From Paralithodes platypus (lineage: Eukaryota; Arthropoda; Malacostraca; Decapoda; Lithodidae): 64,000 nt of DNA. The stretch spans positions 7,932,525 to 7,996,524 of the forward strand of contig CM064552.1 in the NCBI GenBank assembly GCA_032716605.1. The letters are read 5' to 3'. Of the stretch, positions 42,301-54,345 are shown in pieces (position 1 is the stretch's first letter; every line of letters starts with the position of its first letter). A program made the position numbers and the translations under genes. The notes under the pieces were generated by a model. The model searched no databases. It was given only the letters and a program-made list of their open reading frames with translations, and was not told the DNA's origin.

Positions 42301-42433
42301 TATACTTGGATAATATTAGGAAATCAAGTGACTATCAGTCTTCAAGTTTTCATATTGTATAGATATGATCATACTTATGATTTATGCATTGTGATTACTG
42401 GCAAACAATTATATGCTGTAGGTTAAAGATGTA
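39371..42433. other. Intergenic, with a - strand LINE tail at 39835-40122
   Basis: 39835-40122 on the - strand reads LKWYGHVQKMDEDRMPRKMY and SSGRPPMVWKKKVEKYIEEK, a LINE C-terminal block. 40800-40910 (GGCTATCATTAAACAATTTT, AGGAAGGATCTGTGA) belongs to a dispersed repeat also at 44770-44840, 48660-48720 and 58740-58990. The rest is AT-rich without a gene. Confidence 0.6.
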
Positions 42434-42639
42434 CAGCTACTGACAAATGTTTGTGAGCTCTTGTAATTTTCTTAATGCAAATATATCCATCTAGATTGAT
42501 ATTCAGATAAAATGAGCTACATATAAATGAATACATATATATTTATTGATATGTAGCTGATTTGATCTAAACATCCTTCTTAATGGATATATTTGCATAA
42601 AGAAAATATCAAGTGCTCACAAACATTTGCCAGTAGCTG
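42434..42639. mobile_element. Fold-back MITE with arms of about 58 bp
   Basis: CAGCTACTGACAAATGTTTG through GCAAATATATCCAT (42434-42493) is inverted at 42580-42639 with few mismatches, leaving a loop of about 90 bp. TA precedes the left end; CA follows the right. Probably a Tc1/mariner-type MITE. Confidence 0.75.
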
Positions 42640-45600
42640 CACGTTACTACAGAAAGTAAGGCTAAGTATAAACTGCTATACAGTTCCCTCAACCTCTATG
42701 CCATATAGTTGGCTAGGAATGTGTGTGTTTTTCTTTTCATCTCAATTAAATTATTTTAAATTAATTTAATTGATACCGTGAATCATTTGAACCTCTTCAA
42801 GTTTTTATGACTATCTGTGTGAAAATAATTCCTACAAAGTTGAGCCAGCTGTACCTCAAGTCACCATAATTATGTTTGAATCATCGATCTATATGTACAA
42901 TTGGATTGCTCATTGCTCATGCGATTTGAAGCCACCTCAACCATTCCTTTTCCCATTGAAATTGCATAGGGAGGCAGAAAATTAACTCATATAATTTTGC
43001 ATTGGTAGAATATGCCGTCAGTTGACAATTTACTGCAGAAACAGTTGTTGATGAATATTCCATCAATAATTTAAGACTTACTCAACATTATATTCATATT
43101 TGTTTTCACCAACCCACCAATTAATTTACAAATAAACCTCGCTGAATGATCTCTACAGGTCCCAGTGCTTGGCCTTTGTGCCTAAATTTTATCAATTCAA
43201 TTCAATTACAAATAAACCTAACTAATTAAATCAATGAAAGTAATGAATACATATGGTACTCCAAGGACTTGAACCTAGGATACTCAAACCAAAATTCTGA
43301 ACACTAAGCATTAGACTCACATTTATAACATATTTATACCACTCCTAACTCTAATATGCCAGCTTCAATTGTTTAGATAATGACATGAGCAATGAGCCTT
43401 CTAGACTCTTGTAGTAAAGTTCAGTGGTATGACTAGATAACTCAGTAGTACTCTGTTTACACACCTTGGGAAACATGGAAAACCAATCATATTCTGCATT
43501 GTGGTTCTTACCACTGTACTGTTAGCAGGTACAAGTCTAATATGCCTTACTTTTTCTGAACTGTGGGACGAACTTGAAATGACTAGCTATGCTTCACAAG
43601 AATGTATGATTATTTGATCTATCCATGCTGCATATGGAACACAAGTTGTAAAATGTGCCTTAATTTGTTTTATGTGCTGATATATCGCCTAAAATTTTAA
43701 TTTGCTGTACACATTGCTGAATCAAATATCTTATGCATCTAGAGGTATAATCTGTTGGATCAAAAATATATTTATTTGTAGTATGCTTTTTGTATATTTT
43801 AGATGGTATTAGCACTTGCCTTTCAGTCTAACTTTAGTGGGTTCTAGATATTCACATTGTTGTGATACATAAAGGAAATTCAGGAACATAAAGGACCGTT
43901 TTTTCAGTCAGTTACTTTCTGATTAGTTCTTGCTTATCACAATCAGACATCAGGTACATAATAATTTATACATTTTTCATAACACATTACATGTACTGGT
44001 ACTGTAGCCTACGCTCATAAGCCATAATAAATAATAAGTATACACCCCTTTGAATCTTTGAACCTTTAAAGGCTAAACTATAGGTTATGGGATACTATAT
44101 TTACCTACAATAGTTTAACATCTTCCATTATATTATAATCCTTTCAGCAGTTGGAGTGTAGTACAGTGTTGCATTATCTAGCTTGGGTTCAATACAGATT
44201 CAGATAGGTTACATTAATACCCCGCTCGTATGGACCAATCAGGAAGTTTTGTTCGTAAGTGACAAATATCTCAACCTTTGGCCGAATAACTTTTGATGTG
44301 ATGGTCTAAACTGGATATTGGGTGTTAGGATAAGTTCCATTTTTTTCTAAGAGAAAGTTATCAACTCCAAATCAATAACTAGTCTGAAAGTCAAAGGTTT
44401 CCAGAAAGCAAACAAGAGGCTTTATGCTGCATTATTATTATGGTTTGCGAGTGTACCATTACTGAAGATGATATGAGAGCTGTTCGGCCAGGCAGCCTAG
44501 GGAACGACAACAACTGAAGATCTGTGAATAATCTAAAAGTTCCAACTCATTCAAAACTAAGAAAATGCACAGAATAAGTTTTGTAATAACCAATAGGAAA
44601 GATATGGCTGAATAAGTGGTCCGTGGTGTGAAAACCTAATAATAATACACTACTAACTGGCCTGGCACAATGAACCCTTGAGGCCTAGCACTGCCCAGAC
44701 AGACCACAACACACCGCCGTGATGCTGTCAATATTTGTGCATTCCTTTAAATCTTAAATGGGGTGACGTCCTTTTTCGGTTAATTCTGGCTTTCATTAGA
44801 CAATTTTGTCTGTTTAGGAAGGATCTGTAAAAGTCAGAGTTGATTGAGATTTTATATACCTCTTTGATTACTGAACGTCCTTCTAAGGCTGTGTTTAGAA
44901 TTTGTGATAGTTATTGGAGATTCTACTATTCCTCTTTGATTGCTATAGGCCCTTCCTAAGCTGCATAACATTGTCTAATGATTACCAGAATGACGGGAAG
45001 AATGACATCACCTGTACTGGAGTGTTTAATTCTTAGATGGGGTTTACTTTAGGCTCTGATGCTGTACAGTTGGGGACTAATGTAGTGAACTTTGTACAAT
45101 TGCCTGCACAAGTACTGATACTTGAAACCGAACAATTATCATTGCAGGTGATTGCACAGAGTTTTGTGAAGTGTTGAAGGGATATAATGCTCATATTGAT
45201 TTATAGTTTGAAGGCAACATTATGAGTGTATCCATTTGAAATAGTGTTGTTAGAAAAGTCAAAGTCCTTTAATTCACACTAAAACTATGCATTAACTGAT
45301 ACTGGTCAAATACAGCAAGGCCTCCACAATATTTGTACCAGTTTTACTTGTCCCCAACTGTACATTTTTTCTTTGTCGGTGAACACTTTTTTTTTATCTC
45401 CATATTTGGCTGTTACATCCAGGAGTTGACCTAAAATTTCCGAGTTTACCTAAATTTCCTTTTAACCTTATCCCACGTTAACTCCCACAACGAGCCTCTG
45501 TTGTAATTAAACCAGATAGGGTAAGCTAACCAATTAAAAAATAGTGGTCGAATTAGTATACCGGTACTATATTAGTAGATAACATCCACCTAAAATTAGT

Positions 45601-48600
45601 AGTCGGATTAAGTTGGTGTCAAATTGTACATTTACCATCGCACATTTTGATCCTAAATTTATTTACAGTTTCTAACTTCTCTTTTGTGGGTATTGTCCTC
45701 GTCAAAGTACTGTTGTAATTGGATCATTGTTTACGAATTGGCTAGTCGACTCTACAGTACCTCCCCTGATGTCCCTTAGTTGTAAAAGAACCAGATATAG
45801 TATAACTCCTTACCCATACCACCACCACCATTGTTGTTGTATACAGTAGTAGATTCATCTGAAGAAGCCATGATAAGTTGTGCCATCAGTAGTGGTTAAG
45901 GACGTAAACACGGAAATGAGAGTATGTTCCCCATCCTATCTATGCTCTCTTATGAAATACAAGCTTTATACAGTAAAACTTGAATTCCTTATTATAATGT
46001 AAAACTTGCAAAATAACGAACCAAAACTGGGACGACACAAGAAAGACTCAAAGGAACTAATCAAAATTGCTATGTGGAAATAACGCTTAATAAAATGTTC
46101 TGGATTATGATACCAAAGTACAGGATTTTTATCGTATTATAGTTAACGGCTAAGATTGCAGTTTATCAGAAATTCTAGATTATCCGGTGCCGGCTTACAG
46201 GGTTGTTATCTTATTATTGTCAATTTTTTTTTTTTTTTAATTCCAGCATCAAAAGAGTCTGGTACAATACTGTGTTTTTTTTTTATACTGTTCTTGGAAG
46301 ATAGTACTGTACTGTGTTCCTGGAAGTACTGTTCAGTACTGTCAGCAATGTATAATATAACCTAGAACAAAGCTTCTTAAATTCTAGTGCAATATTCGGT
46401 CTCCTTTCTATAGTCTTGGCTTAGGTGCAGCGCTTTGAGTATTTCTACATTGGTTCTGATGTACTGTACCTTGTTCATTTTAAGTCGGCTAAGAATTTGC
46501 TTTGTCCCTCTTGAATGCTGAGCTGTGACGAGAGATAAATGAACACAATGCAATAGATAACTTAAAATCTCTCCCCCCCCCCCCCCAAACAAAAATATAT
46601 TGATATGATATAATTATCTTCTGTATTATAATATTAACACTTGTAGTAGTGATGGATGTGGTATTTTTGTCTTTTGTATTAAAAATTTAACAAATCAAAG
46701 AATGGATGAATATGATATTTTTGTCTGTTTTAAAAGATCAATCAGCAGCCAAGAGGAGGACAAATAATGGCCTACATATAGCAAACAGTAGTCAAATTAC
46801 CTTATGGGGTACTATGGTGGTCTCGAACAAATATCCCGGTACTACTACTGTACTCCTCTCTTATTCCGGACACTGTGATAGTGTTTCTATATCACTTTTG
46901 GTACTTGCCTGTGCACCTTTTATATGGCTATTTTCTAAGACAGTTTTTTTTTTATTGTTCTTTCTGCCTCTTGCTATACTACATTAGGAGGGGTCGATGC
47001 TAGCTCAAGCGAAACTTTTGTGGGCTCAATGTTGCGTACTCGTCTACAAATGCAGTGTTGGTGAAAGCTGATACTAAGGGCAGTAGGGTATATGAGCCAG
47101 TTATTAAGTGGTGATCCAATTAGAATCTGAAATTGATAAAAATATTATCCACAAAATAGTGATAGTAGCTTGATTAATTTACTACTTTTGTGTGTTACAT
47201 TAACCAATTTGGTATCAAAATATATTCAGTTACATGTCGATGTCACGAGCCGTGGCATATTCAGTAAAGCGTCAGCTGCTGATCAAAGAGTCGGAGGTCA
47301 AACCCACTCTGTCAAATTGTTATTGGTAGATGTCAAGCCCGGGCAACTTGACCTTGCAATTCGTGACAAACGCTTAATGTTCATGGCCGCCCCTTCACGG
47401 GAATTACGGCGTCTAGAAAAAAAAAAAATAAAATAAAATATACGTGACAAGACACTCGCGATAGTCGTTATTCACGGATACCCCCAAATATTCAATGATC
47501 TTCACGCGAGAAACTATTTGCAAACTCGCGGATTTGAATCGGTCGGGAGAGAGTTAAGGTGGGAATTGAGAAAATTAAAGAAATTTGTGATAGGGTTTTG
47601 AGAGAAACAAGGTGGGAATTGAGAAAATTAAAGAAATGTCTTGGCCTTGGTCTTAGTACGAGAGTCACCCTTGATGTGTCGAGAGTGTGGCCTTATGATC
47701 GGCTCTCTCTCCAGCGATAGAACATACTGCCTAGATTACAACTACAGTATTCAGATCCTTTCCAGGATCACACTATTGTGGTGCTATTCCAATTATCTAT
47801 CCTGCTTAGACATAACAGAAAGTGCACCTGATATAAAGGGGCCGATTCCATCATGGTAATTACTAATTAGTGAGCATGTTGCATGTTTGTTATTGATGGG
47901 TGGCCACCTTGCCTAAGTCAGATGTGATGATGACTCAGAAATTGAAAATGTTGATGTGGATGGTGAAGACTTAGACTTTGAGGACTTTAGTCGAGCCCTT
48001 GAGAAAGAAGAGGGGAAAGAGTAATAATAATTTGGTACATCTTATATGTCACTAGGTAGATCAAAATAATTATTTCGTGGGCCCGAGTTCGGTGAGCCTG
48101 GTACGAATTAAACCTATTTCCTATTGAAACTTATGTTAAATAGCCTTTGCTTGTTCGCGAAATCACGTACAGTACAGTACTTGCATACTAGGGTAGGTAC
48201 CAGGTAGGCGCAAGTTCCAGGAATTCCCTGTACTGTTTTTGTGTGGCCTATTTTAATCGATATCTTATACTAATTAGACGATTACATGCTAATTGGCAAG
48301 TCCACCCTACCTTGTTATGGCTGTTGTCAATTCCCTTCCGCAATCCCAACCAACCAGCAGAAGAAAACATAAAAAAAGATGCATGTAACTGTCAATAGGT
48401 GTCTCCCATTCTATACGCAGTTGATATATATTTTTCAGTGTGGCTATATAAACTGATATTGGATTTTTTTTTTTTTTTTTTTTAATCCTACCTTTTTTCC
48501 CTCTCCCCCTTGCAGTAATCTTAGCCTAAAGTAGTTGATTAATGTAGTTCTTTAGTATTTCTGATATAGGGAGGAGATCAGGTGCTGCTTGCGAGAGTGT

Positions 48601-49452
48601 TCCGGTGATTCTGCCTTTCGACCCTTCACTGTATGGGCGACATAATTTTCATTGTATTCTGGCAGTGTTTAGACGATTTTATGCAGTTTAGGAAGCTCTG
48701 TGATAGTCGTGAAGCTAATTGCGATGTGTGTTTACCCCTTGAATTGCTAGAGGTCATTCCTAAAGTATGATACAGTAGAATATTTCCGTTCTAGCTAAAT
48801 GAAGACTATATTACTTGATGTACAACTGTTTACAAAGGTTCTGTGATGGTTAAAAAGCTAAATGGGATAGCTATTTACACCTTTAAAGCTAGAGAGCATT
48901 CCTAAGGTGAATAATATACTGTCGGCCAGAATACCTTAAAAATTAAGTCGCTCATACTGAAAGGGTTAACATCGAATGGAATGATTGGTTGGCAGGCAGT
49001 TTCACGTTAAAGTAGCCGCGTGAAAAATTTACTGTACAGTACCTGTATTCAGATGCCGAATATGTTAATTACAATTGATCTCTTGAAAATTACTACGTAG
49101 ATTTTAGCTTTGACGTACCGGTATGTAAGTACAGGACTAAGAAGCATAAAATATAACTGCAATTTCTGTCATTTTAAGGTACAATCGCCTGCTGTGTTAA
49201 ATGCTATGAAATTGGTTCAATCATTTCGACAAGCTAATGTAATATTTTGAAACATTCTTTTTAGTTAGTGTTCAATGTCTCAAATTTATCACAATTGCAG
49301 GCGATTGTAAATGTTGGCTGAAATATTACGCATAGCTGAACTTTATTGTACTATACACTTAAATACAATTTGTAATTACTTGACATATTTAAATTGATAA
49401 TAAATATATTTAATTGATGAACTAATATATGCATCACCGGTGTTGGGTATTA
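42640..49452. other. Intergenic, few recognisable features
   Basis: 43085-43330 is a - strand SINE (CACCAACCCACCAATTAATT, GAACCTAGGATACTCA). 44478-44508 is an AAC-tail repeat fragment (GCTGTTCGGCCAGGCAGCCT). 46563-46577 is a C-run and 48465-48484 a T-run. 47250-47410 is a tRNA-like SINE. 45950-46100 repeats part of 16190-16330 (CTTGCAAA, CAAAACTGGGAC, CAAAATTGCTATGTGGAAAT). I see no convincing exon in this 6.8 kb. Confidence 0.55.
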
Positions 49453-49691
49453 CAGCAATTCCTCACTTAAAAGTTATAGTTACATAACGGAAAGAGAAAA
49501 AACTAAATGAAACGACTTGCATGAAGCAATTTTTTTGTTTTTGTAATTTTCCTTGTGATTATGCACCATTTTATTTTCCTTTACAATTTAATAATGAAGC
49601 ATAGCAACTTTTAAGTAAAAAAAAATCCAAATAAATGAGCATTGCAAAAATTAAACGACTTATAATGGAGATTTTAAGTGAGGAGTGCCTG
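49453..49691. mobile_element. TA-flanked pogo-like MITE, CAGGCACTCCTCACTTAA-type termini
   Basis: TA CAGCAATTCCTCACTTAAAA at 49451 and TTTTAAGTGAGGAGTGCCTG TA at 49674-49693 are inverted, 239 bp apart. Interior CGTAAACG/AACGACTT motifs, no ORF. Confidence 0.75.
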
Positions 49692-49924
49692 TACTATAAA
49701 AGCAAATTGACTCAGTTGGATGACAGTCAGTGTTGTGTTGAAAAGAGAAACCTCAATGTCAGACTTGCTCTATGAAAGTTGGAGGCAATAAAGGTTTTTA
49801 ATTTTTAATGGATTTTTTCTTAATGGTTTAGATCCCCTGTCAAATTAGAAAATATCTTATGTGAATTGGGATAGTTGAAAGTAATTTCAAGAAAATACAT
49901 AGAAATACTAGAACAAATGCTAAT

Positions 49925-50080
49925 AATTCATATCACCAACCCACCAAATACTTACAAATAAACCTAATTAATGAAATCAAAGAAACCAATGAATCCATGT
50001 GGTTCTCCATGGATTCGAACCTAGGATACTCACTGAAATTCATATCACCAACCCACCAATTAATATACAAATAAATATGG
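49925..50080 (-). repeat. SINE copy, minus strand
   Basis: ATCACCAACCCACCAA, ACAAATAAACCTAATTAATG and GGATTCGAACCTAGGATACT are the body and B box of the 20251-20842 SINE family, reversed. The first body motif repeats at 50042, a second partial copy. Confidence 0.75.
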
Positions 50081-50110
50081 TGATTTCTTGTTACTGCCTT
50101 ATTGTAGCAC

Positions 50111-50514
50111 TTAACCCTTAAAAAGCGGCTCACCACTTAAGTCGTGTTGAAAAAACTGGCAAAAAACGGGTGAAAAAAGGGTGGAAATCGAGTGAAAATG
50201 GGTGGGATAGTAATGATCCATACGTCCGACATCTGTGGCCTCCCGGCCCACACTAACTCCAGTTCCCCCACCGCGCGTGAGGATGACAGTGTAACCAATA
50301 GTTCGCTAAAAGTGAGCAAGGTAGCAAAATCTGCTAAACTTCGATCTTCGAGGTAACACTGTCAGTGCTCCACGAGTGCTACGTAGCTGTATGGGGCGTC
50401 ATTGTGTAGCGATTTCCACCTAGTTTTCGGCGCAATACAGTTCCTTTCATACTGATGGTTGATATAGCAGTCAGAACGGCCCAGAAAGGCCCAAAACGGC
50501 CACAGAGCACTTAA
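50111..50514. mobile_element. TTAA-bounded element, family B relative
   Basis: TTAA at 50111-50114 and 50511-50514, starting CCCTTAAAAAGCGGCTCACC. CCACGAGTGCTACGTAGCT at 50371 is shared with family B at 18730, and the right third aligns loosely with it (CCTAGTTTT, AATACA, CTTTCAT). Non-coding. Confidence 0.75.
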
Positions 50515-51044
50515 GGCTGGTGTGGTGCGACTTTGCCAGGTGCAAGTGCTTCAAGGGGACTTTGTTGAATCTTACCAACATCGGCCCTCTGTGATGACAT
50601 GATGGGGCTGTGTTGTGGCAATTCTTTATTGTACTGTACTACAGTAAAGAGACTAAGATCACACAGTCTCTGTGGATGAATTGGTCTTTAAACTTGTACG
50701 TATGTATGTGGAGAGATGTAGTGAAATAAACTTTGAATCGGAGGGAAAATCTTACATGGGATAGATTGTCTGATTTCATGTTTATTATGCACCAAATAAA
50801 ACATCCCAAAGGCATACAAATAGGCCCAGTTACTAGACCTCTTGATTACATTATTGACAGAGAAATTAGCTTGATTAACAGGACTAATAATTATATTTTT
50901 GTGAAGTCTTTGACAAACCAGAAATAGCGTGACAATCTGCAAGTCCTAATGAAGTCGGTTGAGGATGACCGCTTGTGTGTTGCCTAATTATGTAAGGGAA
51001 AATGTTTGGAGGTTTCATACCTTTTTAACTTGACAACTTAAAAA

Positions 51045-51465
51045 GGGTTGTTGTTGTTGTTGTTCCTCAGGCTGCCTGGCCGAACAGCCCCGAGCAAGGC
51101 CATTTCCGAGTGCCCCAACAGAACCCTCCCTGCCTACCACAATAAAGCCTGGGTGACCGAAGCCACTCCATGGCGGGGAGCCAAGGAGGGCGCAGAAACG
51201 CCCGGAAACCAAAGCCCCACCCAGGGCCCTGTGCCCCTCGGCAATTATGAAGAGAAAGTTGAGGGGCAAAGGGAAAAATGTGACGCTTTGGCTTCCAATC
51301 TACCAACCTCTAGGTTGGCAGATTGGGAGGTCAATCCACGAAAAGAGACGCCGTCACTTGAGATCTAGAAAATATATAAGTAAAAGGAACAGTCAGAGTA
51401 AGCTATGGGTATGGCAGAGATCGCTCAGTTCTCACTCTGATAGACCAGCCCATCACCATACTTAA
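51045..51465 (-). repeat. AAC-tailed dispersed repeat (copy 2, inverted)
   Basis: (TTG)n at 51048-51063 then CAGGCTGCCTGGCCGAACAG and on to GATAGACCAGCCCATCACCA. It is the reverse complement of 24400-24812. Confidence 0.8.
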
Positions 51466-51769
51466 AAAGGGTTATCCTTCATACAAGATACAGTAGCTTT
51501 GTTATTGAAATGTTATAACATGATGTAATAGATAATTTCAGAGGCTGATGAATGAATTGTGACTGAAAGAAAGTGTTGTCTACTTTTGGTAGGCCTATTT
51601 TAGATTTTTGTATGCAATGTGCATGAAGGAGACAAAAGGCACAGCTGCTTTTAACAAGTATCTTCCCCCAAAGTTGAAAGAGTAAAAGAGATAAATTTGG
51701 GTACGTTAGAGGCAACATGTCTAGACACATGGGGCTTGAAGCAGTTAAATCATAGGATGAGGTTAATTC

Positions 51770-52195
51770 TTATTTGTTTTCACCAACCACCAATTAATTT
51801 ACAAATAAACCTAACTAATGAAATCAATGAAAGTAAAGACAGATTGAGGGAGAGTTTCAGAGCTTACTTGTTAAGTAGAAGAAAGACTGGGAAATTCAGA
51901 TCACTCTTGTGTTCGAGAGTTGGACAGAATAGGGGTGGAAATGTGTTGAAAGATGGGTGCCCCCTACTCTCCGTAAAGGAGTGGATACAAACTGCGAAAG
52001 CTCTGAAGAACACTGATTATTGTAATAGCGGTAGAAGACGGAGAGAGATTGTAGGGAATTAGTAAGAGGAGGTGAAATGATGAGACAAAATGCTTTTGAC
52101 TCTACCTTTTCAAGAAGTGAGGTATGGCTGGAACCTCCCTACACATGCGAACAATACTTGATACATGGGCGCACTGTGCCCCTTTACAGAGCAAG
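51770..52195 (+). other. SINE fragment followed by an unexplained open stretch
   Basis: 51778-51832 is SINE body (CACCAACCACCAATTAATTT). From there a reading frame continues to 52062 (SRRKTGKFRSLLCSRVGQNR and onward), and a neighbouring frame reads to about 52225 (NAFDSTFSRSEVWLEPPYTC). I do not recognise the protein; it may be a transposon fragment. Confidence 0.3.
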
Positions 52196-52199
52196 AAAC

Positions 52200-53440
52200 T
52201 GCGTGAGTGAAGAATCAACTGAGACGATTGAGCATACCTAACTTCTGGGAAGCTGTTTTAGACAGTGTGGTAATATGATCTTTCCAAGTAAGGTCAGAAG
52301 AAAAAGAAACACTAAGAATATTGAGAAAGATGAAGGCTTGATTTTTGAATTGTTGAAGAGTAAGGGATAGCCATGTGGAAGATTGTGACAGGTAGATAGA
52401 TGGGATAAATTGGTTTTGGAAGCATTGAAAGTAGCAAAATTCTCTCTGCCCCAATCAGAAATAGTTGATAAATCAGAAGATAGGCGTGCTAAGGCCTCAT
52501 AACGTGAGTTTGGGAGTAATTGCATGCTGGGTCTTAGTGGAAAACTAGTTGAATAGTTAAGGTACAGTCATCAGCATATGAATGGATAGAACTAGAGGTA
52601 CAGTTGAGATCATAAGTGAATATTAGAAAGAGAACTGGAGACAGGACAGAACACAAAGGAACACCGGAGTAGATAGGTTGAGGAAGTGAGCGATGGCCAA
52701 CCACAGCAATGGAACGGCGTTCAATGGCCAGAAAGGAAATTTGAGATAAGGCACAGGTAGAGGGATAGAAACCGAAAGAAGATAGTTTAGAAATTAAGAT
52801 TTGTGCCAGACTCTATCGAATGCTTTTGATATGTCTAGCGCAATAGAAAAGGTCTCGCCGCAGTCCTGAAAGGAGGATGACCAAGAAATAAGAAATGAGA
52901 TCACCAGTAGAGCGACCCCTAAGGAAGCCATACTGGCGATCTGAATAAGATAAATGCTCAAGAAAATTTGAATTAAGAATAGATTCCTAAACTTAGATAT
53001 GAAAGAAATGAAAGCAACTGGATGACAGTTGGAGGGTTGAGATCAGTCACCCTTCTTTGGAACAGGTTGAATGAAAGCAAACTTTCAGCAAGACAGGAAG
53101 ATATTAAAGGAAAGACAGATGGAAGAGCTTGCCTTCAGGGAGTCAGCAAAGAGACAAAAGTTTTTTAGTACAACAGGAGGAACACCATCTGGTATGTACG
53201 CCTTCTTAGTATTAAGCCCAGAGAGGGCAGAAAGTACATCCTTAAAAGAGATTAGAATACAGTATTTGGTGTAAGTAGGAGACGGGAAGGAATAGCAACA
53301 GAATCATCCAAGGTGAATTTTTAGCAAAAGTTTGAGCGAAGAGTTCAGTTTTGTCAGACGAAGACGTGGCAGTGGTGCGGTCAGAGTAGAAAAGAAGAGG
53401 GAACGAGAAACTCAAATAGGTGGAGATCGAGGTTTTTGGT
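52200..53440 (-). mobile_element. Decayed non-LTR retrotransposon, minus strand
   Basis: On the - strand: DLSTISDWGRENFATFNASK, PSSFSIFLVFLF and SDLTWKDHITTLSKTASQKL at 52215-52525 are RT thumb motifs. Above this, in shifting frames, come FLLYSGVPLCSVLSPVLFLI-type and AFDRVWHKS-type sequence (52620-52830) and fingers-type sequence to about 53430. Same general type as the LINE tail at 32.2 kb. Many frameshifts. Confidence 0.65.
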
Positions 53441-53830
53441 TAGATGCCAGAAAGCTTGGGAAGAGCTAGAGTTAGAATTCTCAGAGGATTTATTATTGAT
53501 GAAAGAGTTTTTGGCGAGTCGAAAAACAGATTTGACTTGATTCCGGGCAGAAAAATAGAAAGTAGGAGATTCTTGAATTTGAAGGCGACGGTACCATTTA
53601 CATGCTTCCTACTTATTGAAGACAGCAGGAGAACAAGCGTGAGTAACCCATAATTTACTACTGTACTGTATATTAATAACTGTTCAGTGTGTCAAGCGGG
53701 GGTTTCAAGACTGAAATGAATACGAGAAAGAATATACAGTATAAGAATTTACACAAAGTTGCATTGTTTTGGCTCCCTTATCACTTCCAAGAACATTATA
53801 AGAACTGTGAAGCATAAATTAAATTGTGTA

Positions 53831-54333
53831 CAGTCAGGTCTCAATATACACGTGTTTCTTATACAGTACATGGATTTGTTTGGACACGGTAACCCCAAAA
53901 ATTCCAATGTCGGCCACAACACGGAAAAAAATTGTTCATACACAGACATTTGCGGGCGACGGGGGTCCTGCTGCAACTTCGGGTTGGCGCTGGACCGCCG
54001 CCAAACCTTTCCGGACCGCGTGAATCTTAGCAGACGACATAAAACAAAGAGTGTGGTTTGTTTACGTTGCAGGATATTACGTGCCTGACATGCAAATAGG
54101 TCAGTAGCAGTAGCAGGTCCAAAACAGTTCTTATTGATGCTGTTATTGCCTTCCTGACATGCAAATAAGTATTTGTTGTTGGTATAATTTCAGCTTAAGG
54201 TTGGCTAAAGGCTTAAATAGGGGAATTTGGGAAAGTGGCTGGAACGAATTGAATTAATTCCCATAAGGCCTGTTATTTGATATACACAGCACGTACACGG
54301 TATGAATTAACCGCGTATATCGAGACCTGACTG
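53831..54333. mobile_element. TA-flanked pogo-like MITE, CAGTCAGGTCTC termini
   Basis: TA CAGTCAGGTCTCAATATACA at 53829 and TATATCGAGACCTGACTG TA ending 54335 are inverted, with CACGTG/CGCG extensions. 503 bp, no conserved ORF. Confidence 0.85.
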
Positions 54334-54345
54334 TATATTTAGTAA

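Noticed and set aside
39371..49452. Further host exons between the two genes
   Set aside because: No frame longer than about 100 codons shows a recognisable domain or paired splice sites; only repeat and LINE tails were found.
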